Positions 44,439 through 53,393 are shown, numbered from the stretch's first letter. The stretch is 64,000 bases of DNA from CAWBCR01 sp963787375 (GCA_963787375.1 CAWBCR010000008.1:36934-100933); one strand, 5' to 3'. The notes: generated by a model from the letters alone, not told the origin. Numbers and translations are program-made.

Positions 44439-44978
44439 ATGACGCTGGTGCTGGTCTTATCATGCCTGGGGTTTGTGGCCGGGCTGACAATTCACCTGCT
44501 GGTGATCGCCGGCGTGGCGACGATCCCGCTTTCGATTGCGTTTGGCGTGTTCTTTCCGGCGATGGTCGGCGCGGTGCTGGCCAACATGCACATCATCGCG
44601 CAGCGCCACCAGGACTACGCCTGGCTGCCGCGCGGTGACTTCTGGAAATTCGTCAGCCACAACGCGCCGCCGTGGATGCAGACACTGCAAATCTTCCTGC
44701 TGGTCTACGCCGTGTTCAACTTCTACTTCGCGATGCTGGTCATCAACCAGGGGGCCTACCCGCGCATCGTCGACGGGGCCTACGTGCTGGAGCGGCACAA
44801 GCTGATCATCGCTCACCTGACAGCCCAGCAGTACTGGTGGCACGCCGAATACGTGGTGCGGGTGCTTTCGAGCATGGTGGCGGCGGTGTATTTCGCGGCG
44901 GTCACGCGATGGGTGGCGCGTTGGCGGACCGTCGGCGCGGAGCGGTCGCAGGCGCTGCCGGAAGAAGCGGCGGGCTAG
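44439..44978 (+). CDS. Hypothetical membrane protein
   Basis: 179 residues with four TM segments: VLVLSCLGFVAGLTIHLLVI, TIPLSIAFGVFFPAMVGAVL, LQIFLLVYAVFNFYFAMLVI and VLSSMVAAVYFAAVTRW. Between them are WLPRGDFWKFVSHNAPPWM and HLTAQQYWWHAEY, rich in histidine and tryptophan. No family recognised. CAAGGGG precedes the ATG; TTGCCA with TATACT (44394-44399) upstream is a weak promoter candidate. Confidence 0.65.
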   Translation: MTLVLVLSCLGFVAGLTIHLLVIAGVATIPLSIAFGVFFPAMVGAVLANMHIIAQRHQDYAWLPRGDFWKFVSHNAPPWMQTLQIFLLVYAVFNFYFAMLVINQGAYPRIVDGAYVLERHKLIIAHLTAQQYWWHAEYVVRVLSSMVAAVYFAAVTRWVARWRTVGAERSQALPEEAAG

Positions 44979-45008
44979 CGGAGTCTGTTCGAGCCTATCA
45001 CAGAGACC

Positions 45009-45431
45009 TCACTCAACGGGTGGGGTCTCTTCTTCTCCGGATGCCGGCTGAACGTCGGACGCCGTCAGCCGGCTGATCAGATGGATGAGCACGTCGATCT
45101 CCACCGGCTTCACCAGGAAGAACTCGACGCCCATTTCTTCGAGGTACATCTCGTACTGGGCGGTGCCGGAGATCATCACCACCTCGGGGCCATCCGGGCG
45201 GGCCTGCACCTCGCGGACCAGGTCGAGACTGCGCTCGTGGCCGATCTGCATATCGCACAGAAAGACTGCATACTGATTGGCGTCGAGCAGTTGGCGCGCC
45301 TCATCCAGCGACCGCGCCCCGTCTGCTGCGTGGCCTTCCAGCTCCATCACTTCCACGAACAGCGCCCGCAGGCTGTTGTCGTCTTCCATGACCAAAATCC
45401 GGCTGTCGGGTACCGAGTCGTCCTCAGGCAT
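45009..45431 (-). CDS. Single-domain response regulator (CheY-like)
   Basis: 140-residue receiver domain. The acidic pocket is in VMEDDNSLR (near 16-17), the phospho-acceptor is Asp60 in FLCDMQIG, the switch Thr/Ser in MISGTAQ and the conserved Lys in FLVKPVEID. An acidic tail (ASGEEETPPVE) replaces an output domain. ATG 45431 with GGGGGATAAG upstream is preferred over an in-frame ATG at 45524. No sensor kinase is adjacent, so it probably acts by protein contact. Confidence 0.9.
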   Translation of the reverse strand: MPEDDSVPDSRILVMEDDNSLRALFVEVMELEGHAADGARSLDEARQLLDANQYAVFLCDMQIGHERSLDLVREVQARPDGPEVVMISGTAQYEMYLEEMGVEFFLVKPVEIDVLIHLISRLTASDVQPASGEEETPPVE

Positions 45432-45634
45432 CTTATCCCCCACACAACTTCTCACAGCGGTACACTCTGACATCTCCAGTATAACCGACCGCATTACCCG
45501 AGGGAAATGGGGGTCTGTACCCATTGGCCATTCTCACGCGATGCTCACGGCGCCCTCACAATTCCTACATAACTTCTCGTTATCCTATACATAGTAAGTT
45601 TAACCTTATTCGTTTACAAGGCTGGGAGCGTACA

Positions 45635-46249
45635 ATGTCTAAAGCAGTTAAGATGATCTCAATGGGCGTCGTCGCAGTGGCTGTGGTCGGTGCGGCACTG
45701 TTTGCCGCGTCGGTGAGCCACGCACAATCGCCCGACCCGGTGCCGGGCCCGCACGGCTACGGCATGACGAACGGCACGCCAGGCTGGATGTACGCCTACC
45801 ACGACGAGATCCACGCGGCGCTGGCCGACGCGCTGGGCATGACCGAGGCCGACTTCGAGGCGGCGCTGGCGCAGGGCACGACCGTGTGGCAGCTCGCCGA
45901 CCAGAAGGGTGTCAGCGACGAGACGCTGCAGCAGGTGATGCTCGACGCGCGTGAGGCCGCTATCACGCAGATGGCCGCCGACGGCGTCCTGACACAGGAC
46001 CAGGCCGACGCCATGCTTAACGCGGTCAAGTCCCGCTTTGAGGCCAACAAGCAGTTCGGCTTTGGCTTCGGCATGATGCAGGGCAATGGCTACGGGCAGA
46101 GTGACGGCACGGGCAATGGCTACGGGCCCGGTGACGGTACGGGCACTGGCCTGAACAACGGTCAGGGTGCGGCGGGCGCGCGCGGTGGGCGCGGCGGCAC
46201 GACCGGTGGTTTCGGCGGCTACGGTGGCGACTGCCCCATGGTCCCGTAG
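45635..46249 (+). CDS. Secreted protein with two helical repeats and Gly-rich tail (DUF2680-like)
   Basis: 204 residues. The signal peptide VVAVAVVGAALFAASVSHAQ probably ends at AHA-Q (about residue 30). Two helical segments, ALADALGMTEADFEAALAQG and AADGVLTQDQADAMLNAVKS, match the LGM(T)xxx...LAQGKSLA...GV/DGxIT..QAD pattern of DUF2680-like proteins. The C-terminal 50 residues are glycine-rich repeats (NGYGQSDGTG, NGYGPGDGTG) ending in a single cysteine. Role unknown; a terminator hairpin follows. Confidence 0.75.
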   Translation: MSKAVKMISMGVVAVAVVGAALFAASVSHAQSPDPVPGPHGYGMTNGTPGWMYAYHDEIHAALADALGMTEADFEAALAQGTTVWQLADQKGVSDETLQQVMLDAREAAITQMAADGVLTQDQADAMLNAVKSRFEANKQFGFGFGMMQGNGYGQSDGTGNGYGPGDGTGTGLNNGQGAAGARGGRGGTTGGFGGYGGDCPMVP

Positions 46250-46291
46250 GCGCAGCAGCGCCGAAATCGATAGCAGACAGATCGATGCAGA

Positions 46292-46309
46292 GGCGGCCTC
46301 CGGGCCGCC
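46292..46309 (+). terminator. Intrinsic terminator-like hairpin
   Basis: GGCGGCC-tccg-GGCCGCC followed by TTTCC, 43 bases after the stop of the secreted protein gene. Confidence 0.6.
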
Positions 46310-46353
46310 TTTCCGATCCAGTAGGGGCGATCGGCCGGTCGTCGTGTGTTGGC

Positions 46354-47220
46354 TCAGCGCAGCAGCGCCCACAGCCCGGCAGCGATGCCGGCCCCCACCA
46401 ACGAACTGATGAAGTTGACGAAGTCATTGTTCAGCCAGCGCCAGCCGCGCACCAACTGCGTCGGCGTGCCGCACGAGTGGAGACGCTTCTCTGTCTCCTT
46501 GTTGCAGGATGGGCAGAAATAGGTCGCCTGTACGGTCGCGCCGAGCAGGCTGTCGAAGGCGCTGCCGAACAGCCCGCCCAGCAGCGCCGCACCGAGCAGC
46601 GCCCACACCAATCCGCCGCCCAGCGCGCCAAGCCCCCTGCCCCCAACCAGCCCATCAAGCGCCAGCAGCAGCAGCGCCACCAGACCTATCGCCAGCCCAC
46701 CGGCAGCGGTCGCCACGGTGCCCAGCACCGAGGCCCCGCCGGACGTGCCCGGCTCGACGGCGCGCAGCGTGGTGACCAGGCGCGGCGGGCGGCGGCTCAG
46801 CACGCCGATCTCCGTCGCCCAGGTGTCGGCGTTGACGGTCGCCAGCGCGCCGACGAAGGCAGCGAACATCAGCGGGCCGGGCACGCCCAGCATGGGAGCT
46901 GCCAGCGCCAGCGCCGCGATCAGCGCACCAGCGCCGCCGTTGGCCAGCGCCTGGCCCAGATCGCGCTGGCCGCCCTTGTCGAACTTCTCCGCCGCCACGC
47001 GCGCCTTGTCCTGCTCGCGGAAATGCGACAGCAGGCTCGACAGCACGAAGAACGCAACCAGCAGCAGGCCCCATACCCAGCCGCCGAAGCCAAAGATCGC
47101 CGTGCCGACGATCATCGCGCCCAGCACGCCGCTGCGCGACAGCAATTCGCGTTTGTAGGCGGCGAAGGCCACTGCCGCGCTGAGGACGATGCCTGCAAGG
47201 AGCTGCCAGAGGATGTTCAT
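46354..47220 (-). CDS. DUF92 family membrane protein
   Basis: 288 residues. Polytopic protein with the DUF92 signatures KRELLSRSGVLGAMIVGT, VLSSLLSHFREQDKA, ANGGAGALIAALAL, VNADTWATEIGVLSRRPPRL and the C-terminal LGATVQATYFCPSCNKETE with LNNDFVNFISSL. The cysteines could bind zinc. The family includes plant VTE6 phytyl-phosphate kinase, so a polyprenol/isoprenoid phosphate role is possible but unproven. Start ATG 47220; a more upstream ATG (47265) is in frame. Confidence 0.9.
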   Translation of the reverse strand: MNILWQLLAGIVLSAAVAFAAYKRELLSRSGVLGAMIVGTAIFGFGGWVWGLLLVAFFVLSSLLSHFREQDKARVAAEKFDKGGQRDLGQALANGGAGALIAALALAAPMLGVPGPLMFAAFVGALATVNADTWATEIGVLSRRPPRLVTTLRAVEPGTSGGASVLGTVATAAGGLAIGLVALLLLALDGLVGGRGLGALGGGLVWALLGAALLGGLFGSAFDSLLGATVQATYFCPSCNKETEKRLHSCGTPTQLVRGWRWLNNDFVNFISSLVGAGIAAGLWALLR

Positions 47221-47351
47221 GTGCGCCTGTTCCCGTGTGATGAGGATGAGTACGAACCGCCCCATTCTACCACGCCGTGGCCAACTTTCCCCGGCAAACG
47301 AGAGGGCTATAATGGGCAGCGCACATCACAATCAAATTGAGGGGGACAACC

Positions 47352-47906
47352 ATGCCCGAAGGCAGGAAACGTATCTGGGTCCAGCGCGAAAACGACAAGG
47401 GCAAGACAACGACCTGGACAAACGCCCAGATGGCCATGGACAGCATGGTCGGCGTGATCAACATTAACTCGTCGATCAAGATTGGCAAGAAGTGGAGCAT
47501 CACGCTCACGCCGTCGATGGTGACCACCTTTACCATCGAGATGATCACCGACGTCAACTCGCTGGCGGCGATGTACGGCGGCGGGCTGGTGGGCTTCGCG
47601 ATCGCGGCGATCATGGCCCGCTGGGCCAAGATGCCGGCCCTCAAGCTGACGCAGGACAACGCCGAACCCGGCCAGCGCTGGGTGATGATCCGCGGGGTGG
47701 GGTTCCAGCCGCGGGCGAAGACGCGCGAGATGGCGAACAACGTCGAGCAGTTTCTGCTGGAGCGTGGCTATCGCGGCGAGATGCCCAACCTGAGCGACGA
47801 CACGCCGTGGAAGTACCCCATCGTGCCGGTGGCGATTGGCTGCGGCGCGGTGCTGTTGGTGGTGCTGGCCCTCTTTGTCGTGCTGGTCTTCGCCGCGTCG
47901 CAGTAG
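47352..47906 (+). CDS. Hypothetical membrane protein
   Basis: 184 residues. Basic N-terminus (PEGRKRIWVQRENDKGKTT), a hydrophobic patch SLAAMYGGGLVGFAIAAIMA near 75-94, a soluble domain with RWVMIRGVGFQPRAKTREMA and VEQFLLERGYRG, and a strong C-terminal TM helix (IGCGAVLLVVLALFVVLVFA). No family recognised. GAGGGGG lies 8 bases upstream of the ATG. A terminator-like hairpin follows. Confidence 0.65.
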   Translation: MPEGRKRIWVQRENDKGKTTTWTNAQMAMDSMVGVININSSIKIGKKWSITLTPSMVTTFTIEMITDVNSLAAMYGGGLVGFAIAAIMARWAKMPALKLTQDNAEPGQRWVMIRGVGFQPRAKTREMANNVEQFLLERGYRGEMPNLSDDTPWKYPIVPVAIGCGAVLLVVLALFVVLVFAASQ

Positions 47907-47928
47907 GGGTGTATTGGCGGCAGGCCAC

Positions 47929-47954
47929 GGCCCACCGGCGCGTCGCGGTGGGCC
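47929..47954 (+). terminator. Terminator-like hairpin
   Basis: GGCCCACCG, 8-base loop, CGGTGGGCC, followed by GGCTTGATTCTC. Separates the preceding membrane gene from the PadR operon promoter. Confidence 0.5.
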
Positions 47955-47970
47955 GGCTTGATTCTCCCCC

Positions 47971-48014
47971 TTGACAGGCCTTCTCATCCCTGCTACTATA
48001 TCCGCAGTAGATAT
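47971..48014 (+). promoter_or_regulatory. padR promoter with overlapping inverted-repeat operator
   Basis: TTGACA (47971-47976), exactly 17 bases, TACTAT (47994-47999): close to the sigma70 consensus. The -10 is embedded in the inverted repeats ATATC-n7-GATAT (47998-48014) and CTACT/AGTAG, AT-rich dyads of the kind bound by PadR dimers. Suggests autorepression. Confidence 0.7.
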
Positions 48015-48072
48015 ATATCGGTGACGGATACAGTCAGGCGACTGCGCCGTTTCGTATCATAGAGGGAAATCC

Positions 48073-48456
48073 ATGACGGACTCCACATCCCGCCCTGAAG
48101 ACCTGCTGCCGCTGACCCCGGCAGTGTTTCACATCCTGCTGGCGCTGGCCGACGGCGAGAAGCACGGCTACGCCATCATGAAGGAGGTCGAGGGGTTGAC
48201 CGGCGGGCAGGTGTCGATGGGGCCGGGCACGCTGTACGGCTCGATCAAGCGTATGCTGGCCGCCGGGCTGATCGAAGAGACGGACGAGCGGCCCGACCCC
48301 GCGCTCGACGACGAGCGGCGGCGCTACTACGCGCTGACCGGCTTCGGGCGGCAGGTGGCTGAGGCCGAGGCCGCACGGCTGGCGCAGGCGGTCCGGGTGG
48401 CGCAGACCAAACACCTGCTGGGTGGGGCGGCCTCGCCTACTACCGGAGCGGCGTAA
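48073..48456 (+). CDS. PadR family transcriptional regulator
   Basis: 127-residue winged-helix repressor. LTPAVFHILLALADGEKHGYAIMKEVEGL, VSMGPGTLYGSIKRMLAAGLIEE and RRRYYALTGFGRQVAEAEAARL are the PadR signatures, with a short C-terminal dimerisation helix. It is preceded by a good promoter with an overlapping dyad and followed, with overlap, by two membrane-protein genes that it probably regulates. Confidence 0.93.
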   Translation: MTDSTSRPEDLLPLTPAVFHILLALADGEKHGYAIMKEVEGLTGGQVSMGPGTLYGSIKRMLAAGLIEETDERPDPALDDERRRYYALTGFGRQVAEAEAARLAQAVRVAQTKHLLGGAASPTTGAA

Positions 48457-49660
48457 AGATGGCCGGACGAACCCTACGTCGGAGCGGCTGTACGCCGCGC
48501 TGCTGCGGCTGTATCCGCGCGCCTTTCGCCGCGACTACGGCGGCTCGATGGCGCAGCTTTTCCGCGACCGGCTTCGCGAGGCGCGCGGTCGCACAGATGT
48601 TGTGCGGCTGTGGGCGCGCACGCTGATCGACACAGCGCTGACCGCGCCCGCCGAACACATCGACACGATAAGGGGGTCACTGATGGGCCGATCACGAGAA
48701 GTCAGGCCGCTGCCGTGGTGGCAGGTGCTGCTGGTGGTCGCGCCGGGCTTGCTGACGCTGCCTACCCTGATGACCGGCGACGGCACCGGGTGGGTCGCCG
48801 GGGGCATCGTCGTCGTATTGGTGGTGATGGCCGGCGAGTGGTGGCGGACCGGCTCGTTCCCGGCGTGGGGGCTGCTGATGCTGGGCCTGATGACCCTCAT
48901 CGGGATTGGCCTGCTGGGTGCCGGCGCAGGCAGCCTTGTACCGGGCGGCACGCTGTTGAGCGCCATCTTGCTGGGACTGGCGCTGGCGACCGCCTTTGTG
49001 GCAGCAGGGGCCGTCGCGGCGCGGCACCTGCGCGGTGTCAGCCTGCCGGGGAGCGTGCCCGCGCTGCTGGCTGCGCTGGGGGTCAGCGCGGGCGGGGCCG
49101 GCGTGCTGGCCGGCTTCGAGGGCGGCGGCCCGTTCAGCGCCGCGATGCTGCCAGCGGCGCTGCTGAGCGGCGTATATTATCTGGGACTGGCGCTGGCGCT
49201 GCTGGTCCCGGTGGCGCTGGGGCTGCCCCTCGCCCGGCGCTACGGGCTGGCGGCGGCGCTGTTCGTCGTGGGCTGCATCTATCCCTTGCTGAACGGTATC
49301 TACGATCCCGGCTACGCGCTGGGCCTGTGGACCGACAGCGCGGCGCTCACCGCCCTTGTCAAGCTGTCCGCGCCGGCGATGCTGCTGGTCGCGGGGCCGC
49401 TGTGGATGCTGCGCGCGCGGTCGCAGCGCTGGCAGGCGCGCGGCCTGCTGATCCCGCTGGCGGCGGCGCTGGTGGTCGAGGTGGTGATCCCCGGGCTGGT
49501 GCTGCCTTACGCCGATTGGGCGCTATGGCTGCGGTCCGCGCTGCAAATGCTCAACCTGCTGTTCATGGTGCTGCTGGCGCTGGTGCTGTATGCGCGCGTC
49601 GCGGATGGGCCGCACCAGGCAGTGGCAGCCCCTGTCGAACCCGCCCCGGCGGCGCTCTGA
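48422..49660 (+). CDS. Polytopic membrane protein of a PadR operon
   Basis: Up to 412 residues. The N-terminal segment SERLYAALLRLYPRAFRRDYGGSMAQLFRDRLREARG is the helical prefix often found before membrane domains in PadR-controlled operons. From about residue 95 there are roughly ten TM helices. The only in-frame start is GTG 48422, inside padR; an ATG at 48459, just after padR, would be natural if one base were missing nearby, so the start is uncertain. Transport or sensing role unknown. Confidence 0.75.
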   Translation: MGRPRLLPERRKDGRTNPTSERLYAALLRLYPRAFRRDYGGSMAQLFRDRLREARGRTDVVRLWARTLIDTALTAPAEHIDTIRGSLMGRSREVRPLPWWQVLLVVAPGLLTLPTLMTGDGTGWVAGGIVVVLVVMAGEWWRTGSFPAWGLLMLGLMTLIGIGLLGAGAGSLVPGGTLLSAILLGLALATAFVAAGAVAARHLRGVSLPGSVPALLAALGVSAGGAGVLAGFEGGGPFSAAMLPAALLSGVYYLGLALALLVPVALGLPLARRYGLAAALFVVGCIYPLLNGIYDPGYALGLWTDSAALTALVKLSAPAMLLVAGPLWMLRARSQRWQARGLLIPLAAALVVEVVIPGLVLPYADWALWLRSALQMLNLLFMVLLALVLYARVADGPHQAVAAPVEPAPAAL

Positions 49661-50304
49661 TGACGAGCCGACACCGACCGCAGGCCATAGGCATCTACCG
49701 GGCGCTGCTGCGGCTGTACCCGCGCGCCTTTCGCCGCGAGTACAGCAGCGCGATGGCGCAGCTTTTCCGCGATCAGCTTCGCGTGACGCGCGGGCGCGCA
49801 GAAGTCCGGCGGCTGTGGGTGCGCACGCTGGTCGACACGTTAGCAGGGGCCGCGCGTGAGCACGCCGACGCGCTGGAAAGGAGACTTGGCATGAATGTCA
49901 AACGACTGGCGCTGGTCGCCGGGCTGGCGGTGATGACGGGCGCGCTGCTCGGCTACGTCGACGAGCACGTCTACGAGGTGCAGTGGGTGGTGATCTTCAC
50001 GCTGCCACTGTGCTTCGCCATGGGCCTGCTCGATCCCAACCCGAAGCGTGCCTGGGTGTGGGCGCTGTTCGTGCCGCTGGGGCTGGTGCTGGCCGCCTTC
50101 GTCTCGAAGTGGAGCGGCTACACGCCGGCGTGGATACCCGCTTACCAGGCCGAGTTCCCCGACCGGCCCGTGCCCGCCTCCAACCCGTTCGGCGGCCTCA
50201 TCTCGATCATCCCGGCGCTGGTCGGCGTATACGGCGGGGTGCTGGTCAGCCGGATCGTGGCGATGCTGCGCGGCAGTCCCGACCAACCCGCCGGCGCAAA
50301 CTGA
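49660..50304 (+). CDS. Membrane protein with the same N-terminal prefix domain
   Basis: 214 residues; the ATG overlaps the previous stop (TGATG). Residues 12-75 (IYRALLRLYPRAFRREYSSAMAQLFRDQLR) duplicate the prefix of the preceding protein almost exactly. Four TM segments follow (RLALVAGLAVMTGALLGYV, VVIFTLPLCFAMGLL, ALFVPLGLVLAAFVS, LISIIPALVGVYGGVLVSRI). Likely a partner of the preceding membrane protein under the same PadR control. A strong terminator follows. Confidence 0.75.
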   Translation: MTSRHRPQAIGIYRALLRLYPRAFRREYSSAMAQLFRDQLRVTRGRAEVRRLWVRTLVDTLAGAAREHADALERRLGMNVKRLALVAGLAVMTGALLGYVDEHVYEVQWVVIFTLPLCFAMGLLDPNPKRAWVWALFVPLGLVLAAFVSKWSGYTPAWIPAYQAEFPDRPVPASNPFGGLISIIPALVGVYGGVLVSRIVAMLRGSPDQPAGAN

Positions 50305-50325
50305 TCGGCGCGAGTGGACAAGGTC

Positions 50326-50354
50326 CTGAGGGCGAGGCGGCGCCTCGCCCTCAG
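50326..50354 (+). terminator. Strong intrinsic terminator
   Basis: Arms CTGAGGGCGAGGCG (50326-50339) and CGCCTCGCCCTCAG (50341-50354) with a single central base, followed by TTTTCT. It ends the PadR operon and, being symmetric, may also serve the convergent DUF1003 gene. Confidence 0.85.
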
Positions 50355-50368
50355 TTTTCTACGAACTG

Positions 50369-50842
50369 TCACTCAGGCCGCTCCACGCCCTGATCCTGCG
50401 TCGCAGCCAGCCGCTTGTAGATTTCCGAAAGCGCCACGTCCTGCGCCACCAGGTGATCGAGGATGGCGCGGACTTCTTCCTCGGTCTTCAGGTTGATCTG
50501 GTAATCGTTGTGCGCCTCGATACGGTCGTGCTCCGCCTGCCGGTTCTGGCTCATCATGATAATCGGCGCGGTGAACGCCGCCTGTGTCGACAGCACCAGG
50601 TTCATCAGGATGAACGGGTAGGGGTCCCAGTGTTTGATAAACGCGGTGACGTTCAACACGGCCCACAGCACCAGCAGGCACGACTGCCCGATGATGAATC
50701 GCCACGAGCCGACTGCCTTCGCCACCCAGTCGGCGGAGCGCTGGCCGAAGCCAAGCCGCTCTGCCATGATGTCTTCGACATTCTTGACGGGTGGGTGCTC
50801 GTGGTTGTAGGGTCTGGGAAACTGGAACGCTTTGATGCTCAC
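50369..50842 (-). CDS. DUF1003 family membrane protein
   Basis: 157 residues. DUF1003 signatures: ADWVAKAVGSWRFIIGQSCLL, NVTAFIKHWDPYPFILMNLVLS, QAAFTAPIIMMSQNRQAEHDRIEAHNDYQ and the C-terminal helix EEVRAILDHL. Two TM helices (about 50-68 and 79-98). Function of the family unknown. Overlaps the upstream small membrane gene by 4 bases. Confidence 0.92.
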   Translation of the reverse strand: MSIKAFQFPRPYNHEHPPVKNVEDIMAERLGFGQRSADWVAKAVGSWRFIIGQSCLLVLWAVLNVTAFIKHWDPYPFILMNLVLSTQAAFTAPIIMMSQNRQAEHDRIEAHNDYQINLKTEEEVRAILDHLVAQDVALSEIYKRLAATQDQGVERPE

Positions 50843-51144
50843 GGCTGACTCTCCTCCTGCTTGCGCCGGGCCTCCGCCTCGGCGATCTCGTCCTGCTCAA
50901 CACGCCGCCGCACCGCTCGGAACGCCAGCAAGCCGATGAGGAGCAGCAGCACGCCGCCCACCCATGCCGACAGCACCTGCCCGATGAGCAGCGCACTGCT
51001 CACAAACGCAGCGCTGGCCATGACGGCGATCAGCGCCGGAGCAGCAAACGCCGCGCGGCGCGTCTGCACAGCCTGGAACACCGAGCCGCCCAGCAGCAGC
51101 AGGCTGCCCAGCAGCGGCACCCCAACGAACAGCAGATCGTACAT
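50839..51144 (-). CDS. Small hypothetical membrane protein
   Basis: 101 residues from ATG 51144 with AGGGGAGG a little upstream. Three hydrophobic helices (LLFVGVPLLGSLLLLGGSVF, APALIAVMASAAFVSSALLI, WVGGVLLLLIGLLAF) and a charged tail (EQDEIAEAEARRKQEESQP). It is coupled to the DUF1003 gene by an ATGA overlap. A TATTATACT promoter element lies about 55 bases upstream on the minus strand. Confidence 0.65.
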   Translation of the reverse strand: MYDLLFVGVPLLGSLLLLGGSVFQAVQTRRAAFAAPALIAVMASAAFVSSALLIGQVLSAWVGGVLLLLIGLLAFRAVRRRVEQDEIAEAEARRKQEESQP

Positions 51145-51246
51145 AATCGGTATCGGCCTCCCCTCCGGTCGGCGCGGGCTGATCCGCGCAAATCGTGAGC
51201 AGTATAATACACTCCGCGGGCGCAGCACAGACAATCCTGCCAAAAC

Positions 51247-51276
51247 ACAGGACCGCAGCATATGCTGCGGTCCTGT
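51247..51276 (-). terminator. Perfect 30-base palindrome, terminator of the hydrolase gene
   Basis: Arms ACAGGACCGCAGCAT and ATGCTGCGGTCCTGT with no loop bases, followed on the minus strand by TTTTG. Located 45 bases beyond the stop of the alpha/beta-hydrolase gene. Confidence 0.75.
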
Positions 51277-51320
51277 TTGATCGCGGTGCCGGCGATAGAG
51301 CCAGCGGGCCGTCCGCCGGA

Positions 51321-53393
51321 TCAGTAGTCGATGGAGAACGCGTCGATGGCCGGGATAAGCACCGACTGGGTGAGCGCCAGGGCCTCGCCGTCAGAGCCGG
51401 TAATCAGCATCACGGAGGCCACCACGCCGCGCGAGTCGGTGGCCAGCGCAGCCAGCACCGGGTAAGCGTCGATGTGGAAGCGGTACACCTTCCAGCTCAG
51501 GCCGGGCAACTCGCGGTCCATGACGAACTCCGGGTCGGCGTCGGCGTGGACCGCGGCGGCGAAGTGTCGCAGGAACAGGTCGACGCTCTCCTGGCCGCTG
51601 GGGTAGCCATCGATGATCAGCGCGGTCGGGTCGATGGCGCTCTCAAGGCGCGCCCAGACGCCCGGCTGCATCTGAATCCATTCCGCCGGGGCGACGGTGT
51701 CGATGCCGGGATTGTCGAGGCGCACCGGGGCCAGCTCCAGCCCCACCCGGCCCGGCACCGAGAAGGTCATGCCCAGCCGGTCGATGCAGCTTGAGTCGGG
51801 AGCCGTGGTCGGGTCGTCGAGGAAGGCCACCATCATGCTGTCGGGGCAGCTATAGCCGATCGCGCCGTGGCCGAAGCCGGGCAGCGTGTAGCGGTAGACG
51901 GGCGTCAGTCCGGCAGCGACTGTTTGGCCGTAGGCCGGCGGGGTGATCGGGTCGTACTGGCCAGAGAAGATCAGCGTCGGGATGCTGGCGATGACCGGCT
52001 GGTGCGCGGAGGCCGGCAGCGGCTCGACCTTCCACGCGGCGCACAGACTCGGCCAGTCCTCCTGCGAGAAGTGCTGGGCGAGGTCGGGGTAGATGTCGGC
52101 GGTGGTCTGCTGCGACGGCGCGAAGCCATTCTGCTCCGAGCACACGACCGCGTAGTACATGTTGTCGGCGAACTCGCGGTCGACGATGGTGCCGGGCGCG
52201 GCCAGCTTGACGAAGGTGTAGTCCCCGCGCGAGATGGCGTCGATGATGGTGGGCATCAGCGGCAGCAGGTCGGTGATGTACAGCATGCCGAAGGTCATGT
52301 CGATCAGCCGGTCGCCGGTGAAGCGCATCTCGTACTCGACGCCGATGTCGGGGTCGGCCACCGGCAGCATGACCGGGTTGGCGTTGAGCGCGTCAACCGT
52401 GTCGAAGAACGTCTTTTCGAGGTCCGGGTAGCGCGCGCTGCAGGCCGGGTCGTCGGCGCAGCTTTCGAACAGCAGCCGCAGCGAGTGATCGACGTTGGCC
52501 GGGATACCGTCGATCCAGTTGAGCTGGATCGGCACCACCGCGTCGAGGATGACGCTGCGCAGGCGGTCGGGGTAATCACGCATGACGTGCTGCGCAAGCA
52601 GCGTCCCATACGAAACGCCGTACAGGTTGAATTGGTCGTAGCCCAGCGCGCTGACCACGAGCGCGATGTCGGCGGCGTTCTGGACGCTGTCGTAGTTGGA
52701 CAGGTCGACGTTATCGAAGCGGGTGCGGTCGGCGCAGCGGGCTGCGGTGTCGATCTCTCGCTGCATCATCTCGTCGGGTGTCAGCGCCTCGCCGACGGTG
52801 TCGATAGACAACTGCTCCTCGTACTTACAATGCAGGAATGGCTTTGAGTACAGCGTGCCGCGCTGCTCAACCAGCACCACGTCGCGCTCGGCGCGGAAGC
52901 CATCCATGAAGCCACGCAGCATCAGCGGCCCGAACGTCAGCAGCGTGGAGCCGCCGGGGCCGCCCTGCTCCACCACGAGCGGATCGGGCAGGGGGATGGG
53001 CGACAGGCTGGGGATGACGGCCACCGCCAGTTGAATCTGCTTGCCGGTGGGGTTGGCGTGATCCTCCGGCACCTGCACGTAGCCGCATAGAATATCAACG
53101 CCTTCCTCGACGCTGCGCGGCAGGTCGAACGGGCAGTGGGCGGTGTGGAACAACGTGGTGGGATCGACCGGAGTGGGCGTGATGGTCGGCGTGGGCGTAT
53201 TGGCGGGCGTCGGCGTGATGGTGGGGGTGTATGTCGGCAGGGGGGTGTAGGTGGGGCGCGGCGTCACTTCGACGATGTGCGGCGTGGCAGTGGGCAGCGG
53301 GGCCTTGTGGCCAAACGGGAGCATCTGGCAGGCGCTGAGCGAGGCTGGGAGCACCATCAGCAGCATGGCAAGCAGGTAGACGCGGTGTTTCAT
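51321..53393 (-). CDS. Lipoprotein alpha/beta hydrolase (TAP/prolyl-aminopeptidase-like)
   Basis: 690 residues from ATG 53393 (GAGAGAA upstream). Lipoprotein signal ending LSAC (Cys near 22), then a TPTPT-rich linker to about 80. The hydrolase core shows VVEQGGPGGSTLLTFG (oxyanion-type GGPGGS), VVLVEQRGTLYS, the nucleophile elbow LYGVSYGTLLAQHV (Ser near 246), IFSGQYDPITPP with the acid residue, LPGFGHGAIG with the catalytic His and the TAP C-terminal C-IDRLG segment. An extra C-terminal domain of about 170 residues (from about 520) has no family I recognise. Expected extracytoplasmic peptidase or esterase. Confidence 0.88.
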   Translation of the reverse strand: MKHRVYLLAMLLMVLPASLSACQMLPFGHKAPLPTATPHIVEVTPRPTYTPLPTYTPTITPTPANTPTPTITPTPVDPTTLFHTAHCPFDLPRSVEEGVDILCGYVQVPEDHANPTGKQIQLAVAVIPSLSPIPLPDPLVVEQGGPGGSTLLTFGPLMLRGFMDGFRAERDVVLVEQRGTLYSKPFLHCKYEEQLSIDTVGEALTPDEMMQREIDTAARCADRTRFDNVDLSNYDSVQNAADIALVVSALGYDQFNLYGVSYGTLLAQHVMRDYPDRLRSVILDAVVPIQLNWIDGIPANVDHSLRLLFESCADDPACSARYPDLEKTFFDTVDALNANPVMLPVADPDIGVEYEMRFTGDRLIDMTFGMLYITDLLPLMPTIIDAISRGDYTFVKLAAPGTIVDREFADNMYYAVVCSEQNGFAPSQQTTADIYPDLAQHFSQEDWPSLCAAWKVEPLPASAHQPVIASIPTLIFSGQYDPITPPAYGQTVAAGLTPVYRYTLPGFGHGAIGYSCPDSMMVAFLDDPTTAPDSSCIDRLGMTFSVPGRVGLELAPVRLDNPGIDTVAPAEWIQMQPGVWARLESAIDPTALIIDGYPSGQESVDLFLRHFAAAVHADADPEFVMDRELPGLSWKVYRFHIDAYPVLAALATDSRGVVASVMLITGSDGEALALTQSVLIPAIDAFSIDY

